Part shown: piece by piece, positions 42,368-49,264 of the stretch
Layout of the letters: the number at the start of each line of letters is the position of its first letter
How positions within the stretch are numbered: the first letter of the stretch is position 1
Assembly: GCA_031418715.1 (NCBI GenBank)
Contig: JANOJL010000064.1
Coordinates: forward strand, 62,001 to 126,000
Source: JANMDU01 sp031418715
GTDB lineage: Bacteria; Pseudomonadota; Gammaproteobacteria; Burkholderiales; Burkholderiaceae_C
Reading direction: 5' to 3'
DNA length: 64,000 nucleotides
Made by a program: the position numbers and the translations under genes
The notes under the pieces: model-generated
The model's input: only the letters and a program-made list of their open reading frames with translations
Told to the model about the DNA's origin: nothing
Databases searched by the model: none

Positions 42368-43774
42368 ATGGACACCTCAAACGACGCACAGTTCCTCGAA
42401 CTTGCATTAGCCCAAGCTCGCGAATCCGCTGCGAATGGCGAAGTGCCGGTGGGCGCGGTCGTGGTGAAAGATGGCAAAGTGATCGCGACAGGGCGCAATT
42501 CACCGATGGGCTCGCATGACCCAACCGCCCACGCTGAGATCAATGCCCTTCGCGCTGCCGCTCAAAAGCTGGGCAATTACCGGCTTGATGGCTGCGATTT
42601 ATACGTGACGCTGGAGCCTTGTGCGATGTGCGTTGGCGCGATCTTGCATTCGCGAATTCGCCGCGTGGTGTATGCCCTGCCTGAGCCGAAAACAGGCGCT
42701 GCGGGCTCGGTCGTGAATCTGTTCGATACCACGTTGAATCATCAAACTCAAGTTGTAAACGCTATTGATTCAGGAGCACTCCACGCACATTCTATAACGG
42801 CGAGTGGCCAATTATTGCAAGATTTCTTTGTTCAAAAACGCCTCGCTCAGCAGCACACAGCGCTAGCCAATCATCCGCTGCGTCCAGACGCCCTGCGCAC
42901 ACCAGAGAGCAGTTTCGCGCATCTTCCCGGTTACGATTTCACGCCGCATTACCTGAGTGATCTCCCCGCGCTGCAAGGTCTGCGCATGCACTATCTGGAC
43001 GAAGGAGCGAAAGACGCGCAGACCACGTATCTCTGCCTCCACGGCAACCCCGCTTGGAGCTACCTCTATCGCAAAATGATCCCCATCTTTGCGCAAAGTG
43101 GCGCAAGAGTCATCTCCCCCGACATGATTGGCTTTGGACGGAGCGATAAACCCAAAAAAGACAGCTTCCACAGCTTTACATGGCATCGGCAATGCCTGCT
43201 CGAATTCATCGAGCGCCTGGATTTAAAAAACGTCGTCTTGGTCGTGCAAGACTGGGGCGGCATCCTCGGCCTCACGCTGCCCATAGCTGCCCCGCAGCGC
43301 TACCAAGGCTTGGTGGTGATGAACACCACGCTAGCTTGCGGCGATTCACCACTCACAGAAGGCTTCAAAGCTTGGCGAGAGATGTGTGCCAAAAAACCAG
43401 ATTTCGACATCGCCAAGCTCTTCTCACGCGGCAACCCGCACATGACAAGCGAAGAATCCGCCGCCTTCATGGTGCCATTCCCTGACGCAGGCCACCGCGC
43501 CGCCACGCGCGCCTTCCCGCCCATGGTGCCTGAATTCGAGAGCAGTGATGGCGCAGCCGTCTCCGCCCAAGCCCGGGAATTCTGGCGAGACGATTGGCAA
43601 GGCAAATCCCTCATGGCCATCGGTCTGCAAGATCCGGTGCTCGGTGAGGCCACCATGCGCCACCTGCGCGATAGCATTGCAGGCTGCTCCGAGCCGATGC
43701 TGTTGCCGCAAGCGGGGCATTTCGTCCAAGAGCATGGTGCAGAGATCGCCAAAAGGGCGATAGAAATCTTCTGA
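42368..43774 (+). CDS. tadA: tRNA adenosine deaminase fused to haloalkane dehalogenase-like hydrolase
   Basis: The 468-residue protein has two full domains. Residues 1-158 are TadA, which converts A34 to inosine in tRNA: AHAEINA (His55, Glu57) and PCAMC (Cys85, Cys88) bind zinc and LNHQTQV follows. Residues 185-468 are an alpha/beta hydrolase very like haloalkane dehalogenases: HGNPAW (225-230), nucleophile Asp295 in VVQDWGG, acid Asp422, and base His451 in GHFVQEHG. The DNA is continuous, with no stop between. Residues 132-145 come from a copy of the dispersed repeat. Real dehalogenase activity is not proven. Confidence 0.9.
   Translation: MDTSNDAQFLELALAQARESAANGEVPVGAVVVKDGKVIATGRNSPMGSHDPTAHAEINALRAAAQKLGNYRLDGCDLYVTLEPCAMCVGAILHSRIRRVVYALPEPKTGAAGSVVNLFDTTLNHQTQVVNAIDSGALHAHSITASGQLLQDFFVQKRLAQQHTALANHPLRPDALRTPESSFAHLPGYDFTPHYLSDLPALQGLRMHYLDEGAKDAQTTYLCLHGNPAWSYLYRKMIPIFAQSGARVISPDMIGFGRSDKPKKDSFHSFTWHRQCLLEFIERLDLKNVVLVVQDWGGILGLTLPIAAPQRYQGLVVMNTTLACGDSPLTEGFKAWREMCAKKPDFDIAKLFSRGNPHMTSEESAAFMVPFPDAGHRAATRAFPPMVPEFESSDGAAVSAQAREFWRDDWQGKSLMAIGLQDPVLGEATMRHLRDSIAGCSEPMLLPQAGHFVQEHGAEIAKRAIEIF
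42761..42801 (-). repeat. Dispersed element, copy inside the TadA domain
   Basis: The minus strand reads GCCGTTATAGAATGTGCGTG, then GAGTGCTCCTGAATCAATAG. It is antisense to the gene, read as NAIDSGALHAHSITA, replacing the short family loop before GQLLQDFF. Confidence 0.85.
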
Positions 43775-43788
43775 AGAAGCTGGCTGCT

Positions 43789-45156
43789 TTAGCTCACAGC
43801 CTGCCGCATCGTCACAAACTCTTCAGCCATCGTCGGGTGAATGCCAATCGTGCTGTCAAATACTGCCTTGGTCGCCCCAGCGCGCATCGCCACAGCAAAG
43901 CCTTGCACAATCTCGCCCGCCTCGGGTCCCACCATGTGCAGGCCCACCACGCGGTCGCTGGCCACATCCACAATCAGCTTCATCATGCAGCGCTCGCTGC
44001 TGCCGCTCAGTGTGTGGATCAGGGGCTTGAAATCCGTTTTGAAAATACGCACAGTGCCAAACTTAGCACGCGCATCGTGCTCGCTGTAGCCCACTGTGCC
44101 AATATTGGGGTGCGTGAACACGGCGGTGGGGATGTAGTCGTATCCCATCTGGCGCTGCCCTTTGCCAAACAGATGATCTACTACCACCATCGCCTCGCCC
44201 AAAGCCACGGGCGTGAGCTGCACGCGCGCTGTCACATCGCCCACGGCATACACCGAAGGCACCGAGCTTTGATACACATCGTTGACCACAATCGCGCCAC
44301 TCTTCTTTTGCGCCACGCCCAGTGCTTCAAGCCCAAGGCCCTGTGTGTTGGGGATACGCCCAGTGGCATACAACACCACATCTGCCTGCAATGAGCGGCC
44401 ATCCGTCAACGTTAGCTCCAAGCCATCGGCAAGTTGGGTGATGCGGCTCACATCGGTCTGCACGCGCAAATCAACGCCCGCCTTGCGCACCTCGGCAGCA
44501 ATGAAGCTACGCACATCTTCGTCAAAATCACGCAATATCTGCTCGCCGCGATACAGCTGCGTCACTTGCGCGCCCAAGCCATTAAAGATAGAAGCAAACT
44601 CGCAAGCAATATAGCCTCCGCCCACCACCACCAAGCGACGTGGGAAGGGGGAAAGGTCAAACACATCATCCGACGTGATGGCCAGCTCGCTGCCTTCAAA
44701 GCTCGGCTTGAAGGGCTTTCCGCCAGTGGCCACCAAGATGTTTTTTGCAGAATAGCGCTGCTCACCATCCGCCGTTTTCACCGCCACCGTGTGCGCATCC
44801 ACCACCGTAGCCCAACCGCGAATCAGCTTGGCACCTGCGCCGTCCAGTACGCGGCCATAGACCCCATTGAGTCGACTGATTTCTTGCTTGCGATTGGCTT
44901 TGAGTGCATTCCAGTCCAAAACGGGATGCTCATTCGCCTTCCAGCCATAGCCCTTGGCCTGTTCGAAGGCCTCCGCATAGTGAGCGGCATAGCTGTAGAG
45001 CTTTTTCGGAATGCAGCCCACATTCACGCAGGTGCCTCCCAAAGCCCCCGCTTCTGCCACGGCCACACGTGCGCCAGTCTGCGCCGCCATCCGCGCAGCG
45101 CGCACGCCGCCACTGCCTGCGCCGATCACAAAAAGGTCGAATTCGTCGTTTGTCAT
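43789..45156 (-). CDS. gor: Glutathione-disulfide reductase
   Basis: The 455-residue flavoprotein reduces oxidised glutathione with NADPH. Evidence: FAD motif FVIGAGSGGVRAARMAA, redox pair GGTCVNVGCIPKK, NAD(P) motif VVGGGYIACEFASIF followed by the Arg-containing GEQILRDFDED, and the dimer-interface ending STIGIHPTMAEEFVTMR with the catalytic His-Glu. Convergent with the TadA fusion gene, 14 bases apart. Confidence 0.95.
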   Translation of the reverse strand: MTNDEFDLFVIGAGSGGVRAARMAAQTGARVAVAEAGALGGTCVNVGCIPKKLYSYAAHYAEAFEQAKGYGWKANEHPVLDWNALKANRKQEISRLNGVYGRVLDGAGAKLIRGWATVVDAHTVAVKTADGEQRYSAKNILVATGGKPFKPSFEGSELAITSDDVFDLSPFPRRLVVVGGGYIACEFASIFNGLGAQVTQLYRGEQILRDFDEDVRSFIAAEVRKAGVDLRVQTDVSRITQLADGLELTLTDGRSLQADVVLYATGRIPNTQGLGLEALGVAQKKSGAIVVNDVYQSSVPSVYAVGDVTARVQLTPVALGEAMVVVDHLFGKGQRQMGYDYIPTAVFTHPNIGTVGYSEHDARAKFGTVRIFKTDFKPLIHTLSGSSERCMMKLIVDVASDRVVGLHMVGPEAGEIVQGFAVAMRAGATKAVFDSTIGIHPTMAEEFVTMRQAVS

Positions 45157-45259
45157 GGGGTTTTCTCAAAAATGGATCGATGCTGATCGTGGGGGGCTTG
45201 AGTTTGTCTCGTTCACAGTTTCAAAGCTTACAGACTTTTCTTGATCGTCGTACTTGGGT

Positions 45260-45307
45260 TTGAAGCTCCAGCTTCAATGATGGACGCGCTTATGCCATCA
45301 TTGGAGC
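45260..45307 (+). promoter_or_regulatory. Two mutually exclusive hairpins before the DUF2252 start
   Basis: TTGAAGC/GCTTCAA (45260-45277) makes a 7-bp hairpin. GCTTCAATGATGG (45271-45283) pairs with CCATCATTGGAGC (45295-45307) in a 13-bp stem with one G-U, ending directly at the ATG and burying GGAG. The two share GCTTCAA, so only one can form. Confidence 0.5.
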
Positions 45308-46708
45308 ATGAAACGAAATACTGATCATCTTATTGGCCGTGGTTCACTTGCGCAACGCTTCGAGCTGGGCCGCCTGGCGCGGGAAAGCTGCCCTCGCTCT
45401 GCTTTAGCCCTGCACGAAAGCGGCGGGCGTGACCCGCTGGCCTTGCTCGCCGCTTCCAACGTCGGCAGGATCGCCGAATTGGTGCCTATCCGCTATGGCC
45501 GCATGCTCGAGAGTCCTTTTGCGTTTTACCGAGGTGCCGCCATGCTGATGGCGCATGATTTGGCGCAAACGCCCCGCTGCGCCGTGACGGTGCAGCTCTG
45601 CGGCGATGCGCATCTGTCCAACTTTGGCTTGTTTGCCAGCCCCGAGAGGCGGCTGTTGTTTGGCTTGAATGATTTTGATGAAACCGTACCTGGCCCCTTT
45701 GATTGGGATGTGCGGCGTTTAGCGGCCAGCTTTGTCATCGCCAGCCGCGAGCGGGGCTTTAAAAAGTCTGCGATTGAAAGCGTTGTGCAAAAGCTGCTCG
45801 ACACTTACCACCAACGCATGCTGGATTTTGCTGAGATGGATACGCTGGATGTCTGGTATCACCAAATGACATCCGAGACCTTGCTTGAAATTGGCGGTGC
45901 TAGCAAAGTGGAAAAAGCAGCGATCGACAAAGCACGCGCGAAGGGCAGCAAGCAGCTGGTGAGTGATGCTGTGGAATGGGTGGATGGCCCGGCAGGCAAG
46001 GAGATGCGTATCAAAGACACACCGCCCTGGGTCTATCACGAAGCCGGCGCGACTGCGCGGGAGATCGGCAAATTCGAGCGGGGGATTCAAGATTTTTTCA
46101 TTCAATACCGCAGCAGCTTGAGCAGTGATCGGCAGGTGTTGTTTGATCGCTATGAGTTGATGGATGTGGCTGTCAAAGTGCCGGGTATTGGCTCGGTGGG
46201 CACGCGCTGCTTTGTGGCGCTGTTTGCAGCCGATGGACACCATCCGCTGTTTCTGCAATTCAAGCAAGCGCGCGATTCGGTGTTGGCTGGGCCACTGGGC
46301 CTCAAAAAGCATGCTCACAATGGGCAAAGAATCGTTGATGGCCAGCGCCTCTCCCAAGCCACCAGCGACGTATTCCTCGGTTGGGCCAGCAACAAAGCCG
46401 AAGGCGCAGAGTTTTATGTGCGCCAACTGCGCGACATGAAAGGCGCACTCGACGTGACGCTCTTTAGCGCCTCTGAGATGGCCGACTACGCCCAAGCCTG
46501 CGGATACGCGCTAGCCCGCTCGCAAGCCAAAGCCGGCGATCCGGCCTTGATCGCTGGCTATATTGGCAAAGGCGACACTTTTGATGCAGCCATCAGCCGC
46601 CACGCATTTGCCTATGCCGATCAAAACGAGGCGGACTATGCGGCTTTGAAAAAGGCGGTGAAGAGTGGTGCAGTGAAGGCTGCGGTGCAGGCGCCGGGTG
46701 AGGACTGA
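45308..46708 (+). CDS. DUF2252 family protein (kinase-fold-like)
   Basis: The 466-residue protein has the DUF2252 pattern: MLESPFAFYRGAAMLMAHDL, QLCGDAHLSNFGLFASPERR, LFGLNDFDETVPGPFDWDVR and, late, YADQNEADYAALKKAVKSG. The GDAHLSNFG and NDFDE pair resembles the catalytic and metal-binding motifs of aminoglycoside-kinase-like folds, so phosphotransfer is a reasonable guess only. It stands alone and divergent from gor, with a structured leader just before the start codon. Confidence 0.88.
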   Translation: MKRNTDHLIGRGSLAQRFELGRLARESCPRSALALHESGGRDPLALLAASNVGRIAELVPIRYGRMLESPFAFYRGAAMLMAHDLAQTPRCAVTVQLCGDAHLSNFGLFASPERRLLFGLNDFDETVPGPFDWDVRRLAASFVIASRERGFKKSAIESVVQKLLDTYHQRMLDFAEMDTLDVWYHQMTSETLLEIGGASKVEKAAIDKARAKGSKQLVSDAVEWVDGPAGKEMRIKDTPPWVYHEAGATAREIGKFERGIQDFFIQYRSSLSSDRQVLFDRYELMDVAVKVPGIGSVGTRCFVALFAADGHHPLFLQFKQARDSVLAGPLGLKKHAHNGQRIVDGQRLSQATSDVFLGWASNKAEGAEFYVRQLRDMKGALDVTLFSASEMADYAQACGYALARSQAKAGDPALIAGYIGKGDTFDAAISRHAFAYADQNEADYAALKKAVKSGAVKAAVQAPGED

Positions 46709-46711
46709 AAC

Positions 46712-46780
46712 TCAAGCAGCGGCCGACTGGCCACTTTCAATGTGTGCTCGCATTGCAGTTTGCGTAGCGCCCAGCGCACC
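46712..46780 (-). pseudogene. C-terminal remnant of a GntR/FCD regulator gene
   Basis: Read leftward it encodes GATQTAMRAHIESGQSAAA and a stop, almost the same as the end of the GntR protein at 48537-49193 (TAQAAMRAHIESGQEAAG). Nothing upstream continues the family in any frame, so only about 23 codons remain. It suggests a duplication or rearrangement joined to the DUF2252 end. Confidence 0.7.
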
Positions 46781-47130
46781 ATGCGGCTGGGGCCGTATGC
46801 AAGGCTACCAATATCCGTGCAAGCGCCGGCAAAGCTGTTCGGGGCACTGCATTGCGCATAAATGAGACCCCAGCGCTTAGGTAAAACGCTTTCGCTGGGG
46901 AGCGAAGTCATCCAACGCCTTCCATCCGTTTTGCACACCCGCCAGCGTGGTGCCAAGCGCAGCCTAGGGCTAATCAGACGCAAGCCACCCCACTCAGTGC
47001 CCTCAGCGCACGGGTACCACCCAAAGGGCCATCTCCGGGCAAGAGGCGGTAGGCCACACGCGCTTGTCTTTAGCTGAGCCTACAAAGTATGCGTTGGCTG
47101 CGGGCTGCGCATTGCAAGTAAGTAGTGCCG

Positions 47131-47150
47131 TATTGGGCTGCAGCCCAATA
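47131..47150. repeat. Perfect 20-bp palindrome
   Basis: TATTGGGCTGCAGCCCAATA is fully self-complementary and followed by an A-run on the plus strand. The A-run is on the wrong side for a terminator in either direction. Function unknown. Confidence 0.8.
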
Positions 47151-47186
47151 AAAAAATATTGCGTGAGCAGCTACTAAATATGTAGT
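47151..47186 (+). repeat. Dispersed element, partial intergenic copy
   Basis: AATATTGCGTGAGCAGCTAC then TAAATATGTAGT matches the right two thirds of the 52397-52439 variant. It abuts the perfect palindrome. Confidence 0.55.
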
Positions 47187-47518
47187 GAATAGGGTGGTAG
47201 TGCGAAACCCGCCATTGGCGTGTGAGTGGTACGGGTTCTGTTGCGGGGTACTGCACAACCCACTCAGCCAGCATCATTTTTCCAAATCGCCTCAGGTGAA
47301 TGCAGGCTGGTGTAAACCCTTGGCTTCGATCATCTAATCCCTTCTGTGGATCGCAATCACTTGTGATTTTTGGTGCTTTAGTCAACATACACTTGGTTTG
47401 GATTCTCTTTTGATAATTCAAGCAGTTACGGGTAATGTGATATCTGGCGCTAACATCGAAAATCATCACAACAAAAGATCCCGTATTCTTTTAAGTTTTT
47501 TTATTTTTGGATCAAGAT

Positions 47519-47860
47519 ATGAAAATCTATGCCCTGACTAAGATTCCAGCCCATCTGATTTTTTTACTAGTTTTACTTTCTTTAGCTAGTTGCGCTTCCT
47601 TCGTACCTGAAGAGTGCGGCAAGGAGCTTAAACCAATCTATGCATTGGTTGATAAAGGTTACTGCGCAAATGGCAATATTACCTTTACGAAAGAAAAGCA
47701 GGAAGCGACAGCGAATGCTAATGTCGGAGCGCAAGTTACTTTTGTTTGCGCTGTTCCTGGGTTTGTCGCAACCATGAATGATCAAAAATCTCTCGCAGAG
47801 GGCTTTTACAGAACCGCTGGCGCCGATGCACTTGCATATAAGCAAAGCAGATGCAAGTAA
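47519..47860 (+). CDS. Small lipoprotein of unknown function (A)
   Basis: The ATG at 47519 gives 113 residues. The signal ends in lipobox LASC with Cys25; residue 26 is Ala, so outer-membrane sorting is expected. The mature part has four cysteines (EECGKELK, GYCANG, FVCAVPG and SRCK), likely two disulfides. I recognise no family. DNA is AT-richer than the flanks, and a similar small lipoprotein gene follows, so the pair looks recently acquired. Confidence 0.65.
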   Translation: MKIYALTKIPAHLIFLLVLLSLASCASFVPEECGKELKPIYALVDKGYCANGNITFTKEKQEATANANVGAQVTFVCAVPGFVATMNDQKSLAEGFYRTAGADALAYKQSRCK

Positions 47861-47880
47861 ACCGTGATCGGTAGTCGTAA

Positions 47881-48471
47881 ATGAGTGCAAACTGGATCCC
47901 ACTTTTCTTAATATTCTTATGTTTAAGCGGGTGTACCACTCCGCAAGGCAATGGCAGTTGTGGGCTAGGCTTTGCTGAGTTTTTAAGAGTCCAAAGCCAA
48001 GGAAATCCTTTGACCTTAAGGGTGCAAGGCATTGGTAGTCTCAAAACACTCCAGTTGCCAAGCATGGAGGTTAGTTTCATGAATGGTGCTGCAACACGTA
48101 CTATTTGCTTATCTGAAGAAGGAGTAGCTGAATTCAATAAGCCGAGAGTTGGGTCTGACCAGGTTTTCGTTGGACTTCTTGGAATGGAACTAATCCTGCA
48201 AGCCGAAAAAATGACTAATTTAAATAAGCCTCAAAAATCAATTACCCCAATGGTAGACCCAAGCTGTGATATCCAAGCACGTAAAGACTTCGAAGCAGAA
48301 ATATGCACGCGCTTTCCTTTCATGGATATATGCGGTGCAAACAGCGGTATTACCGAATTAACTATTGGCTCAGAGGAGCAAGACAGAGCAGCGTACGCCG
48401 TGCAAGTTGAAAGGGGGCAACGCGTAGCGCAGCTATACAAGCAGTGCCGTCAAATCAAAGTAAACGGCTAG
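47881..48471 (+). CDS. Lipoprotein of unknown function (B)
   Basis: The 196-residue protein has lipobox LSGC with Cys18, followed by TTPQGNGS. The mature part includes LTLRVQGIGSLKTLQLPSME, a Cys-rich stretch PSCDIQARKDFEAEICTRF then MDICGANSG, and a helical C-terminus ending YKQCRQIKVNG. No family is recognised. It begins 20 bases after lipoprotein A and shares its AT-rich composition, suggesting one operon acquired together. Confidence 0.65.
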   Translation: MSANWIPLFLIFLCLSGCTTPQGNGSCGLGFAEFLRVQSQGNPLTLRVQGIGSLKTLQLPSMEVSFMNGAATRTICLSEEGVAEFNKPRVGSDQVFVGLLGMELILQAEKMTNLNKPQKSITPMVDPSCDIQARKDFEAEICTRFPFMDICGANSGITELTIGSEEQDRAAYAVQVERGQRVAQLYKQCRQIKVNG

Positions 48472-48536
48472 CTCGAAAATTTATGTGTGCAACCGAAAGT
48501 AATGGGCGTGATATTGTCTGTGAGACGCACATAAAT

Positions 48537-49193
48537 CTATCCCGCCGCCTCCTGCCCACTCTCAATATGCGCCCGCATCGCAGCTTGCGCTGTTGCCGCA
48601 TCCCGCTTTTTGAGCGCAGCCATGATGGCCGCATGTTCAGCCAATGATTCTTCGATACGACCCGCTTTGAGCAAAGACTGAGCACGGTTGAGCTTCATCA
48701 CTTTGCGCAAGTCCGCCACTATTTGTTCGCGCCAGCGGTTGTTGGCGACTTCCAGCAACTTGACGTGAAAAGCTTCGTTGACGGTAAAAAATTTGACGCG
48801 GTCTTTCGTCGATTTTTCTAATTGCTGGTGGATTGCTTCTAACTCTTTGATCTGCGCATCTGTTGCGCTCGTTGCGACTGTGGCTGCCGCATCCGCTTCC
48901 AAAACGGCCATTAAATGAAACACATCGCGCAGATCTTTGGCATTAACTTCCGTCACATACGCGCCGCGCCGCATTTTCATCGTGATCAAGCCTTCTGCGG
49001 CAAGCACTTTGATCGCCTCGCGCATGGGCGTGCGGCTGATGCCGTACTCTTGTGCCAGTTTGAGCTCGTCAATCCAAGCGCCGGGTTCTAAGTCTCCGGG
49101 CTTGCTTGCAAATATGCGCTGGCGCAGAAGCTCGGCCACCTCTTCATACAAAGGGCGAGGCTTGAGGCGGCTATGTGGGATGGGCGCATTCAT
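48537..49193 (-). CDS. GntR family regulator (FCD type), probable propionyl-CoA pathway regulator
   Basis: The 218-residue protein has a winged helix (residues 12-78: LAQEYGISRTPMREAIKVLA, LITMKMRRGAYVTEV) and an FCD domain (VNEAFHVKLLEVANNRWREQ, LAEHAAIMAAL). It is divergent from the methylmalonyl-CoA mutase operon, with 71 bases between starts and an AT-rich palindrome in between. It is a paralogue of the malonate regulator at 15317-16003; its extreme C-terminus is duplicated as a remnant at 46712-46780. Confidence 0.87.
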   Translation of the reverse strand: MNAPIPHSRLKPRPLYEEVAELLRQRIFASKPGDLEPGAWIDELKLAQEYGISRTPMREAIKVLAAEGLITMKMRRGAYVTEVNAKDLRDVFHLMAVLEADAAATVATSATDAQIKELEAIHQQLEKSTKDRVKFFTVNEAFHVKLLEVANNRWREQIVADLRKVMKLNRAQSLLKAGRIEESLAEHAAIMAALKKRDAATAQAAMRAHIESGQEAAG

Positions 49194-49225
49194 GGCTGGA
49201 AGTTTACACGAAACTGAATTCTGAA

Positions 49226-49243
49226 TTCATAATTATGTATGAA
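49226..49243. promoter_or_regulatory. Candidate operator between GntR and methylmalonyl-CoA mutase genes
   Basis: TTCATAATTATGTATGAA has inverted ends TTCATA/TATGAA and contains the perfect palindrome CATAATTATG. Two GAATTC repeats lie just upstream. Divergent position suggests control of both units by the regulator. Confidence 0.45.
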
Positions 49244-49264
49244 ATTGCGGCTAAAATTCCAGCC

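Larger units (their letters stand above)
46781..47518. other. Long non-coding stretch before the lipoprotein islet
   Basis: I find no convincing gene here. It contains an inverted repeat CCCCAGCG/CGCTGGGG at 46868-46900, a perfect 20-bp palindrome at 47131-47150, a partial dispersed element to 47186, then increasingly AT-rich sequence ending in a T-rich run before the first lipoprotein gene. Small open frames on both strands lack family-like composition. Confidence 0.6.

Noticed and set aside
46636..46983. 115-residue minus-strand gene
   Set aside because: It overlaps the end of DUF2252 and the regulator remnant in another frame, with no domain.
47131..47160. Rho-independent terminator
   Set aside because: The palindrome is followed by A on the plus strand and not by T in either direction.
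49194..49264. Cobalamin riboswitch before the B12-dependent mutase
   Set aside because: The gap is 71 bases, too short for the aptamer, and no B12-box-like sequence is seen.
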